DNA from: Holophagae bacterium
GTDB taxonomy: Bacteria; Acidobacteriota; Holophagae; Acanthopleuribacterales; Acanthopleuribacteraceae
Length of the DNA stretch: 57,444 bases
Direction of reading: 5' to 3'
Assembly: GCA_030429565.1 (NCBI GenBank)
Contig: JAUIFE010000040.1
Coordinates: 1-57,444 of the forward strand
The stretch's first letter is position 1; every line of letters begins with the position of its first letter. A program made the translations under genes and the position numbers. Below are positions 26,801 through 37,200 of the stretch, piece after piece. The notes beneath the pieces are model-generated. The model was given only the letters and a program-made list of their open reading frames with translations, was not told the origin of the DNA and did not search any database.

Positions 26801-28187
26801 CGGCAAAGGCCGAAAATAAGTCCTGGTCGGCGGCGGGAACGGCCGGGCCTTGCAGCGACGGCACGGTCACCATGGCTTTGGTCAGCGGCAAATCGAAAAG
26901 ACGGCGCGCGTCACCGTCCCCCAAACGCTCGAGCAATACGACCAAGGCATCGAGCATGGCAAGCAAGGAGGCATCCGCGAATACCGCGCGATTGGCCACC
27001 AGCGCAACAACATCGCCATTGTGATCAGCCGTCACGGTTAAAGCCAAATCGACGGCCGCAATGGCAAGCGCCGACGAAACTCGGGTCAGAACCTCGGGAC
27101 GCGGTCGCGTTTGGCTGTAACGGAAGCCGGCTTGAAACAGCGGTGGCCGGCGGGTATCGCTTTGTTCAAGCAGGCTGCCCGCCAGCATTTCGTAGGGCAC
27201 CGCAAGCGCGGAGTCGGCGCCAAGGTCACGACGCACTAAATCGGCGAAGCGGTCCCCGGCCGTCAATGGCACACGCGAAATGGAAAGCACCGCCGTCGGG
27301 CCGAGGTAACGGCTGTCGGCGTCGGCGGGCGCCGTTTCGACACCCAAAATAAAATCATGTTGCCGTGCATAGCGACCCAACAACAGGCGCCAAGCATTTT
27401 GGAAAACCAAACGGCGCGGCACCTGAAGCGTCTCCGCCAGTTGGGTCACGGCGTCGGACAGCGCGGGCGCCAAGCGTCGGCTGAGGCGGCGGCCGCGGTA
27501 ATCCGCTTCCTTGGGGAAGGGGGCATCGGTGGCGGGCGTCAAAACGGGGGCATCGGTAGCCTCGCGGGTGGTCTCAGCCAGCGCTTCGCGACCCTGTTCG
27601 CTGTCGAGCACTTGTTGCTGTGCCACCAAAAAGGCACTGTAGGAAACCGGTTCGGTCGCAACTTCACCACGGTGTAGCGCTTCGGCCAAAGCTTCAAAGA
27701 GGCGGTCAATACTGTGGTTATCGGCCACCATACTGTGGGCGACAACCACCAACAACGGCGCCTGTTTGCCGTCTTCGAGCAGCAAAGCCCGCAGCGGCGT
27801 GCCCGCACTCAAATCAAAGGGTTCGCGCAAAAAGGATTCTACGCGGGCCGTGTCGGCGGCGCTGCGAGCGTCGGGTACCTGCGCCGTTTCGAATCGCGGT
27901 GCGGCATTGCCTGGCACACGTAGCGCCCGACCTGCGACGTCGAGGAAACGCGCTGTCAAAATATCTTGCGTGCCGACCAACGCCGTCAACAAGGTCCGCA
28001 CCTGGTCGGCGGCGGGCCGGCTGTCCAGCACGGCGGCACCGGCCACATGGGTCGGGATGGCGGGGTTAAGCCGGCGCAGCGTCCACAGGCGCCGTTGCGC
28101 CGGCGACAGATTGGTGCGGGTCTCGGTCCCGTCCAAGCGTTGGGCGAGCCGGGCGCGAAGTTGCTGAGCTGGGTCGCGTGTTTCCAT
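23826..28187 (-). CDS. SfmC-like terminal NRPS module: C*-A-PCP-thioester reductase
   Basis: The product is 1,453 residues; ATG 28187 has GAGGAG about 10 nt upstream. A C domain (residues ~20-440) carries HSMVADNHS at ~151-159 where HHxxxDGxS is expected: the catalytic second His is Ser and Gly is Asn. The A domain (~460-960) has YTSGSTGTPKG at ~599 and FDPSVWAVF; aligned by eye to GrsA its specificity residues read D-P-W-G-L-G-L-I-D. PCP FFEIGGDSLSA at ~990. The C-terminal reductase has GATGYLG at ~1,078, STVDV and YGLSKWVAEK. This is the SfmC/SafA/EtuA3 layout: the A domain loads a methylated, hydroxylated tyrosine, the C domain acts as a Pictet-Spenglerase, and the reductase releases aldehydes. 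The specificity code matches what I recall for that family. Confidence 0.88.
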   Translation of the reverse strand: METRDPAQQLRARLAQRLDGTETRTNLSPAQRRLWTLRRLNPAIPTHVAGAAVLDSRPAADQVRTLLTALVGTQDILTARFLDVAGRALRVPGNAAPRFETAQVPDARSAADTARVESFLREPFDLSAGTPLRALLLEDGKQAPLLVVVAHSMVADNHSIDRLFEALAEALHRGEVATEPVSYSAFLVAQQQVLDSEQGREALAETTREATDAPVLTPATDAPFPKEADYRGRRLSRRLAPALSDAVTQLAETLQVPRRLVFQNAWRLLLGRYARQHDFILGVETAPADADSRYLGPTAVLSISRVPLTAGDRFADLVRRDLGADSALAVPYEMLAGSLLEQSDTRRPPLFQAGFRYSQTRPRPEVLTRVSSALAIAAVDLALTVTADHNGDVVALVANRAVFADASLLAMLDALVVLLERLGDGDARRLFDLPLTKAMVTVPSLQGPAVPAADQDLFSAFAAQAAKTPDLTAVIAADERYSYATLHTDALAIAAALQARGIGEGGRVGLCLDHRYEAIASMLAIVALGAAYVPLDGAYPTERLHFLIADAGLAAVICSSDTTARFETVTTALPVIELAAAGAGETVTLPAVDSQRPAYLIYTSGSTGTPKGVVVPHRAVLNNLNWRQQTWRLTPEDRVMQQYSFSFDPSVWAVFWPLLTGAATVLMPLPKPFDAAALVRDMVARQITVYGAAPSLHRVLIEEPGLTDCHSLRCVLSGGETLTPELTRQFADRLGVDIVNLYGPTEATIDATCRLGQAVGEASQLSIGRALPNCDLLILDASLNAVPAGMAGEICIGGAQLAHGYAGRPALTADRFVPHPFSQTPGARLYRTGDLGRLRADGDLAFLGRVDDQVKVNGFRIELGEIEATLAGLPGVATAAVLAKQEAGGRARLVAWVEVPGGEPTQTAVAEALAQRLPAHMIPHEINLLPALPRTPGGKIDRPALGRRVTATPQRRYVAPRSGLEREVVEAFQKILSLDRVGMDDPFFEIGGDSLSATRLASRLSDTYNLQLNVGEILEEPTPAGVASRLAAFRKQGGMASALQWTPEALAQEGRLDPAVQMEGMPAAEVVQPDHVLVTGATGYLGAFLVDRLLDEPGQHVTCVVRAADDEAAWRRLEETLRMFLIWRPEKYDRLHVVKGDISKPRLGLEEATYARLAGEIGAIYHSAALVNFIYPYSVLRTPNVLGTEAVLALACTTRRKAVHYISTVDVLLGAKVARPFVEDHTALTDPVQTPEGYGLSKWVAEKLIRDADARGIPVTVFRPGLIMGHTQTGATQTNNYLFVGLKGYLELGILPEDKRYFDAVPVDFAAGAIAHISRQSTAMGKIFHLWHTEPVRTMALYDWLKTFGYQFDVVTRREARARVLEVDPDNALYPFVPHFKRTSVDDDAPSAFDPDAMADSDAQIECRNTLAFLAGSGLVCPPIDERYTHDCLRFLAELGFLPPVATPQTVSI

Positions 28188-28224
28188 GGCGAAAGGTCTC
28201 CTCTATTCTCTCCGGCTGAGCCGG

Positions 28225-31200
28225 TTACAGGTTAAGCATTGGGTCGTTGAGCAACGCGGCGATTTGCGCGTCACTCAACTGTTCCAGCGATTGCTGGAGG
28301 CGTTGGCCTTCATCGACCTGGACACGATGGACAATCGCCAATTCACCATCCACGACGGCGGCCAAGCCGCGCACCGTGGGATGCTGCAAGACGAGTTGCA
28401 CACTGGGTTTCACATGAAGCCGGGCTTCTAAAGCCGTAATCATGGCGGCACAAGACACCGAATCACCGCCAATCTCGAAGAAGTCGTCGTCGGCGCCAAC
28501 CTGAGCCACGCCCAAAAGCTCGCCCCACAAACCGGCAATCGCTGTTTCCGTTTCGGTTTGCGGCGGGGTGTAGCTAGGTTGGGCCACCAAAGATTGGCTT
28601 TGCGGCAGAGCACGATAGTCGACCTTGCCGTTGACCAAACGCGGTACGGCGTCGAGGAAGGTATAGGCCACGGGCACCATATAGGCCGGAAGTTCGGCGG
28701 CCAAGGCGTGGCGCAGGTTTTCAATGAGGGTTTGCGGCTCTTGTGCGGCCCCCGCCGAAGTGCGTACCACGTGCGCGGTCAACCGCCCGTGGCGACCGGG
28801 TTGGTCAACAACCACCACGGCTTCGGCAACACCGGCATGCCGCGAAAGGGCGTGTTCGATTTCGCCAGGCTCAATGCGATAGCCGCGCAGTTTAATTTGG
28901 CGATCTAGCCGACCCAAGTACGCCAAGCGGCCGTCGGCCAAACGGCGCACGAGGTCGCCGGTGCGGTATAGACGGCTGCCTTCACCACCGTAGGGGTTTT
29001 CAATAAATTGTTGCGCGGTCAGTGCCTCGCGTTGCCAATAACCGCGCGCCAGTCCGATCCCGCCAATCACCAATTCACCCACCCCACCGACGGGCACCAG
29101 GTGACCGCGACGATCAAGAACAAGCAAGCTACGTCCAGGCAAGGCGCGGCCGATGGTCATCGGTTCACCGGCGGTGACGGTGTCGACACTGCTCCAAATC
29201 GCCGCTTCAGTGGGACCGTAAAGATTGAGGGTGCGTGCTTGCGCAGCCAAAGCCGCGCCCAAGTCGGCGGGCAGCGCTTCGCCACCGCAGAGAATGGTAA
29301 AGCCTTCGGGCGCCGTCCAACCTTGCGCCGTAAGCAAACGCCAAGTCGCCGGTGTCGCCTGCATCATCGTCGCGTCAATGAGCCGTTCGGCCAGGAGTTC
29401 GCCGTCGGCCGCCGTCTCGGGTGCAACCAGCACAACGCGGGCGCCAACCAGCAGCGGCATGAACAGTTCCACCGCTGCGATGTCGAAAGACACCGTCGTC
29501 ACCGCCGCCAAAGTATCACCGCCGCCAATCCCGCTAACCGAGATCATGGCTTCCATCAGTTGCGCCAAAGCCGCGTGTTCGATGACCACGCCTTTGGGTT
29601 TGCCGGTCGAACCAGAAGTGAAGATGATGTAAGCGGTGTCGCTCGGCGCCGGCGCGGGCAAGGACGCCGCATCGACAGTGGTCGCGACGGCGTCGGCGGG
29701 CGTCACCACATGGTCGAGAAGTTCACGCCAGGCCGGTGCCGTCTCTGCATCGGTAATCACGCAAGCCGCGCCCACTTCACGCACAATGTCGGCGTTGCGC
29801 GCGAAAGGATGACGTGGATCGAGCGGTACATAAGCCAGACCCGCTTGTAAGGTCGCCAGGAGCGCCACCACGAGATCGGTCGTGCGCGGCAACACCACCG
29901 CAACCGGCTGTTCGGCCGCGAAACCACGTTGCACAAGCGCGGCAGCTAAGCCGTCGACCGCTTTCTGGAGCGCCGCGTAGGTCAAAACCGTTGTGCCGTC
30001 ACTCAACGCGACCTGGTCCGGTGTCGCCAGTGCTTGCTGACGGAATCGTTGGGGTACCAACTGTTGCGGATGAGCGTTATCGGCCGCCGCGACCATCGCC
30101 GCAAGGTCGGCGCGTTCGTCGTCGCACCACAAATCGTCGGCTGCGAGCAGGCCGTTTGGTTCGGCCAACAAACGCGCCAAACCCTGCAGGTAACGGGCGG
30201 CCACTTGATCGGCGGCCAAGGGACAAGCGTGAGGATCGACCAAAACCCGCAAACTGAGCCGGTCGCCGTTCGGCTCGCGATGCACACTCACGGTTAGCGG
30301 CAATTCGTTTTGTTCGAGCACATCAAACGACGAAAGCTCGGGTTGCCGGCGCTCGTCGCCACCCCCCTGCCCCTGCAGGTCGGTATAGTAAAAGAAGTTG
30401 TCACAAATTTTGGCACCTTGCGCGTCACGCACCATTTGCGCCGTTGGGTAACGGCGGTGTGGTTGCAGGTCACGTAAGGATGTGTCCACAGCAGTCACCA
30501 AGGAACGCCACGAAGTAGTGCTTACCGACACCGGCACCGGCAAGGTGTTGAGGAACATGCCCAAGGCCTCGCCGGCACCGGCGGTTTCGGGACGCACTTG
30601 GCTGACCCAGCCGCTGACCACGGTTTCGCGGTCGGCCATGGCCGCCACCACTCGTGCATGAACCGCAAGCAACAGGCTCGACAAACCCACTTGCCACTCG
30701 CCGGCGAGCTTGCCCAAAGCCGCAAAGGCATCCGTCGGCAACATACGCCGGCAGGCGGGAACGACTTCGCCCGAAACGTTTGGTTGCTCACCCCACAGCG
30801 TTTCGCCGGCGTTGCGCGATACCTGAGTCGCCCAATAGTCGCGTTGCCGCGTATCGGCGAGGGCGGCGCGCTCAGCATTAATTTGTTGTGCCAATAGAGA
30901 ACGGTCGTTGACCGGCGCTAGCACGTTCGGCGCACCGCTGAGACGCGCACGGTAGCACTGCAGCAGTTCGCGCAACATCAAAGCCACACTCCAACCGTCG
31001 AGGACGGCGTGGTGGAAACAAAAAGTAAGCTGGAGTTGCGCATCGTCGCGACGGTGAACGTGGAGGCGTAACAGCGGGGGCCGGGTCACATCAAAAGGAC
31101 GAAAACGTTCCTGTTCCAGCCACGCCGCCAAGGTTTCCTCCTGCGCCGTCGGGGACAATGCGCGTAAATCATGGAACCCAACCGGCAAGCTCGCCTGCCG

Positions 31201-34200
31201 ATGGACCAATTGCAGCGGTTCCGAAATCCCGGTTGAGGCAAAGGCCAGACGCAGCGCGGGTCGCCGGGCCACAACCGCATCAACCGCCGCCTGAATCCCT
31301 TCCGCGTCGAACGGAAGCGCCAGGGACATCGTCAGCACCTGGTGGTAAGTGGCGCTGTTGGGCGTTTTCATGCTGTGGAACAACATGCCGGCTTGCAACA
31401 TGGCAACGGGAAATGCGTCTTCCAAAGCGGGCGCCTCAGATTGGACCCAATCGCGATCAGCCTCCGCGAGTAACGCAAAAGGCTCAATCGTTTGTGGTTG
31501 CGCGACCACTTCCGTGGTTTCCGCCAAACGCGCCACACTGGGTTTTTGAAAAACGTCTTGAACGCGCAAAGCAAACCCGGCCAGACGCGCTTTTTCAACA
31601 ATGTGCAGGGCGCGAATCGAATCACCACCCAACGCAAAGAAGTCGTCGTTACGGCCAACGCGATCCAAACCAAGCGCGTTTTGCCAAATATCGGCCAGCG
31701 TTTGCTCGCGTTCATTCCGCGGCTTGGCAAAGTCTTCGGTCATGGTCGGCCGCATACTGTCCGGCATCGGCAGATTCTTTTTGTCGATTTTCCCGTTCGG
31801 TGAACGCGGCATTTCGTCCAAAATCACGATGCTTGAAGGAATCGCGGCGGCGGGCAGGACCGAACCGAGAAAGGTCTTCAAAGCATCGACGGCAACCACC
31901 GCATCCGCTTTCGGCACCAAATGCGCCATCAGGAATTTCTCCGCATCCGTCCCTTCACTAGCACTAACAACGGCTTCCTTTACAGCCGGATAAGCAAGAA
32001 GCGCGGCAACCACTTCACCTGGTTCAATGCGGTGCCCGCGAATTTTAAGTTGGTCGTCGCGGCGGCCACAGAACTCCAGCGACCCGTCCCAGCGCAGGCG
32101 CACCACGTCGCCGGTTCGGTAGAGACGCGCGCCGACGGCACCGCTGACCCCGTCGGGAACAAAGGCGTTCGCGGTCAAATCCGGGCGATCGGCATAACCG
32201 CGCGCCAAACCCAAACCGCCGATACACAACTCGCCGTAGCAGCCAACCGGTACCGGCTGTAAGCGTGAATCGAGAATGTGCAGACTGGTGTGATCGATCG
32301 GGTGGCCCAAGGACAGATCCTGTGCATGAGCCGGACGCCGGCCTGCCGACCAGACCGTCGTTTCCGTAGGCCCGTACATCTGCCAGATGGTGGGGTGACG
32401 TCGAATCAAAGTTTCGGCCAAATCAGGTGGCATCGCTTCGCCGCCAAAGCGCACATCGATGGCGGCGTCAATGCCGCCGCTGTTTTCGAGCAAGCGCCAG
32501 GTCGTCGGCGTCGCCTGTAGGATCGTCGTGCCGTTGCGGAGCAATGCCGCCTGTAGGCGTTCGATATCGACAATCTCTTCGTGGCGCAACATCGCCAAGG
32601 TGGCCCCACCGTAAAGCGGTGGGAACATCTCACCGACGGAGGCATCGAAAGACAGGCTCGAAAGCGACGATTGGACGTCACAGGGTCGAATCCCCGGTGA
32701 AGCCACCATCGCAGCCGCCAGGTTGGCCAGTGCCCGATGCGGGATTTGCACCCCTTTCGGCGTGCCGGTCGAGCCCGAAGTGTAAATGGTATAAGCCGTG
32801 TTTTCAGGGTCTAACTGAATCGTCGGTGCCTGTTGCGACGCAGCGCTAATCAGCGCCTCGTCGCGGTCCACCAACACCGTCGGCACGCCGCCGCAGGGAA
32901 CCTTGTCAACCAAATCGGCGCTGGTCACCATCAAGGCCATAGCGCTATTGTCGACAACTGCTTGCAAGCGTTTAAGTGGGTAGCGCGGATCCAACGGCAA
33001 GTAAGAAGCACCCGCTTTGAGAATACCGAAAATGGCGACAACCGCCTCGATCGAACGTTCGAGGCACAAGCCAATGCGCATTTCCGGCGCGGCCCCCAAC
33101 GACAGAAGGTGCTGTGCCAATTGATTGGCGCGGCAATCCAATGCCGCGTAGGTAAGCTGGTGCTCCCCGCAGCGCAAGGCCGGCGCGTCCGGCGTTTGTT
33201 GCGCCCAATGCTGCAATTGCTGATGGACCAAAGGTGCCTGGCTGCGATCGCGGGGCCCAAAACACCATTGTTGTAAGCGTGTTTGGTCGGCCGCCAGTAA
33301 GATTGAAAGCGCGCGGGTCGGCTGTTCCGTGTCGGCAAGCATCGCCTGCAAAAGCTGAACATAACGTGCGGCGATCAAACCCACCGTGTGTTTCTCGAAA
33401 AGATCGGTCGCAAAGGCAATCCGACCGGAAATTGCGCTGCGGTCGGCAAGGTGCAGTTCTAAATCGGCCAAAGCCGTACGTGCGCCGCGTTCGACGCGCG
33501 TCAAAGCCAAACCGCCGATTTGGCGATTGGGTGCTTCTGGTTGCATGACGAAAAGCGCTTGGAAAACCGGGTTGCGCGAAAGGTCACGGGTGGCTTCAAC
33601 CGCCGCCACGACCTGCTCGAAGGGCACGCCGTGGTGCTGTTGCGCACCGCGACAAACGGCCGCCACGTTGCGCAGCAAGTCGCCCACGCTGCCATCCTGC
33701 TGCAAACGCGTGCGCAGGGCAATTAAGTTGGTGAAGTTGCCGATCATGTCGTGGGTCGCGACCTGATCGCGGTTGACAACGCCGGTGCCGACAACAATGT
33801 CGTTGCGCTGCGAGAGTTTGGCCAGCAACAGTTGCCACGCGGCAAGAAGCACCATAAACGGCGTCACTCCGTGGGCACGGGCGACGTCGCGCAACTGTTG
33901 CGAGGTCGCCCCATCCAATTGGAGCGGCACCCAATCGCCGCGCGTACTGATCACGGCGGGACGCGGCAAATCGGTGGGCACTTCCAGCGGGGTGATGTCC
34001 GCCAGGGTTTGAACCCACCACTGCAATCCGGCCCGTTGTTGTTCGGCCCGCACCAAATCGCGGTCGGCTGCAGCCGACCAGCGCGCAAAATCGCTGAACT
34101 GAGGCGCCGCTTGCCGGGGGGGCGGCACCGCTAAGCCACGATGAACGTCGTACCACACCGCCATTTCCTCAAACGCCAGGTCGAGCGAGAAACCATCGGC

Positions 34201-37200
34201 AACCAAGTGGTGCGTGGCAATCGCCAACACATCGCTTTCGGGCAAACGCAGCAACAGACAACGCAGTAACACTTCCCCGCTCAAATCGAATGGGGCCGCG
34301 ACAACGCGGTCAACTTCAGCCATCGCCAACGCGCGGGCTTCGGCGCCGGCGGCGCGAAAATCGCGAACCGTCACGGTCGGCGGCTCGCGGTCGAACACGC
34401 GCATGACATAGTCACCGTCGTGGGCGGTCACATTGGCACGCAAAGCGTCGTGGCGTCGGTAAAGCGCATTGACAGCGGCTTGCAGCGCGCCTTCTTCAAG
34501 CCGACCGGCAACTTCGCCGCAATAGACGGAATTGAACATGGCCGTGCCCGGTGTCATTTGTTCTAAGAACCAAACCCGTTGCTGAACCGGCGTCAACGGC
34601 GCATCGCCCGCCTCAGGCAAGCGCGCGGCGAAGCAGGGTGCCGCCGGGGCACGTTCGGCTTTGGCGCGCACCAACTCACAGGTGGCCGCCAGCTCGGCCA
34701 GGGTACTGCCTTCCCAAAGTGCCGCCAGCGGGATTTCACACTGCAAGGCCTTGCTCAATGCCGCTGTTAACTGAACGGCCTGCAATGAGTTACCGCCCAG
34801 GGCAAAGAAGTCGTCATTGCGGTAGGCCTGTTGAATCGGCAACAGCTCAGCCCAGACCGTCGCGACGATCTGTTCCGTCGCGGTGCGTGGCACAGCGCCG
34901 CCGGGATCGGATTCATCAAGCGGCATGGCCAGTAACGCCAAACGGTCGACTTTGCCGCTCGCCAACAACGGCAAAGCGTCGTGGAACTGAATCTTGGCCG
35001 GAACCATGTAACGCGGCAAGTGATCGCCGGCAAAAGCGCGCAAGGCGGTTGCCAATGCGGGCGTCGCCGGCTGGGAAGACGCCAAAACACAGTGAGCCGC
35101 CAAGAAATGAGACTGTTGGTCACCACCGCGCCGCTCCACGACGGCGTGATGCACGGCTGGATGGCCGCACAAAACGGCTTCGATTTCGCCTGGCTCAATG
35201 CGGAAGCCGCGCACCTTGATTTGACGATCCATGCGACCCAAGTATTCGAGATCACCGTTCTCGCGGCGGCGCACCAAATCGCCGGTACGATAAAGGCGTG
35301 CGCCGGCCGGTCCAAACGGACAGGGCAAAAAGCGTTCGGCAGTTAGGTCGGCACGGCCGACGTAACCACGCGTCACGCCGGCGCCGGCGACGTACAGCTC
35401 ACCCGGCGTGCCGGTCGGACAAGGACGCATGGCCGCGTCCAGCACGTAACAGCGCCCATTCGGCAAACTCTGCCCAATGGTGATATCCGCGTCGGTCAAC
35501 CGCGCACCCGCCGCGTAAACGGTGATTTCGGTGGGGCCGTAAAGATTCCAAACTTCGGCGCCGCTTTCAAGTAAACGCGTGACCATGTCACTGTCGGCCG
35601 CTTCGCCGCCGGTCATGGCAATGAGCCGACCGCTGTGCGTAAAGCCTTGTGCCAACAACATTTTCCAAGTAGCCGGCGTCGCTTGGAACATGTCGCTATT
35701 CGCAACCAGCGCCGACAAACGTTCAGCGTCACCGACCTCGCGTTGGTCGGCAATAGTGACGCTGCCACCCAACATCAGCGGTAGGAATAATTCGACCAGA
35801 GACATATCGAAGGAAAGCGTCGTGACCGCCGCCAAACGCGGCGCCGACGGCGGGCTCATCATCTGTTTGAGCGAGGTCAACAAATGGTAAGCGTTGCCGT
35901 GCGAGACGACTACGCCTTTGGGCCTGCCGGTCGAACCCGAAGTAAATAGAATGTAGGCGGCGTGATCGGCAGCCGTCGCGACGACCGGAGCACTGCTCGG
36001 GGCCGAAGTCACAACGGCCGGTGTCGCGCGCAAATCCACCAGCTCACCCAAATCAAGACACCACGCCGGAACAGTTTCGGCGGCGACCACCAAACACCGA
36101 CAACCCGCACCGGCATAAACCGCGCGCAGGCGTTGTTCGGGGTGACCGAGATCCAACGGCACGTAGACGCCGCCGGCCTTGAGCACACCCAGAACCGCGA
36201 CCATCATGTCGCAGGAACGGGCGACGTACAAACCAACCGACGTCTCGGGACCAACACCGCGTGCTTGCAGTACGTGCGCCAATTGATTGGCACGCGCGTC
36301 CAGCTCGGCATAGGTCGTGCTTGTCGCGCCTTGTCGCAGCGCTACGGCATTCGGCGTTCGGCGCGCCTGATCTTCGAATAAGTGGTGCAGCAGGCCTGTT
36401 GCTTGCGGCAATCGCGCCGTAGTGGGCGCAAACAGGGCCTGCTCGACTTTGGCCAAGGCACGGTCAGCCAACAGCCCGATTGGGGCGTCGACCTCGGCAT
36501 TAATTGCCGCCAACAAGTGCTTGTAAAAAGACGCCATTCGCGCCACGACGGGCGCCGACACGGCCGCTTGGCGGAACTCAATCGTCCCCGCCAATCCGCC
36601 CGCGCAGGGCGTCAACAACAGCATGAAATCAAACTGACAATGCCGGCGCGGCAAGCTGAACGGCGCCCAAACAGTGCCGTCCAAATCGATCTGTCCCTCG
36701 GCATGTTCGCTGAGCAACGCACCCATGGGCGATGCTTTCCCCAGCGCCGTTTGTTGCAATCCAAACACCAAATTAAACACCGGATTGGCACTCGCGTCGC
36801 GGTCTCGCGCCAATCCTTCGATCATCTCGGCAAAGGGATAATCGCTGTGTTCCATAATCTGCAACCAGCGCCGCCACATGCTTTGCAGGGTCTCACCAAA
36901 GCCTTGGCCGGCATCGAGTTCGCCAATGACCGGCACCAAGTTTACGGCCGGACCGACCGTCCGCACCCAACGGGACGAACTGCGCCGCGAGACCGGGCAA
37001 CCCACCGCGAAGCGCGCTTGACCGGTGAAACGCTGGAGCATCACTTGATAGGCCGTCAACAACACCGCGTAGGGTGTCACACCCGCCGACGTCGCGGTGC
37101 GGTTGACCTCCGCCACCAATGACTCATCCAGATAGAGCTGGTGCGAACCGCCTTGCGCCGTAGCCGTCGCGGCATTGCTGCACGGCAACACCGGTTTTTC

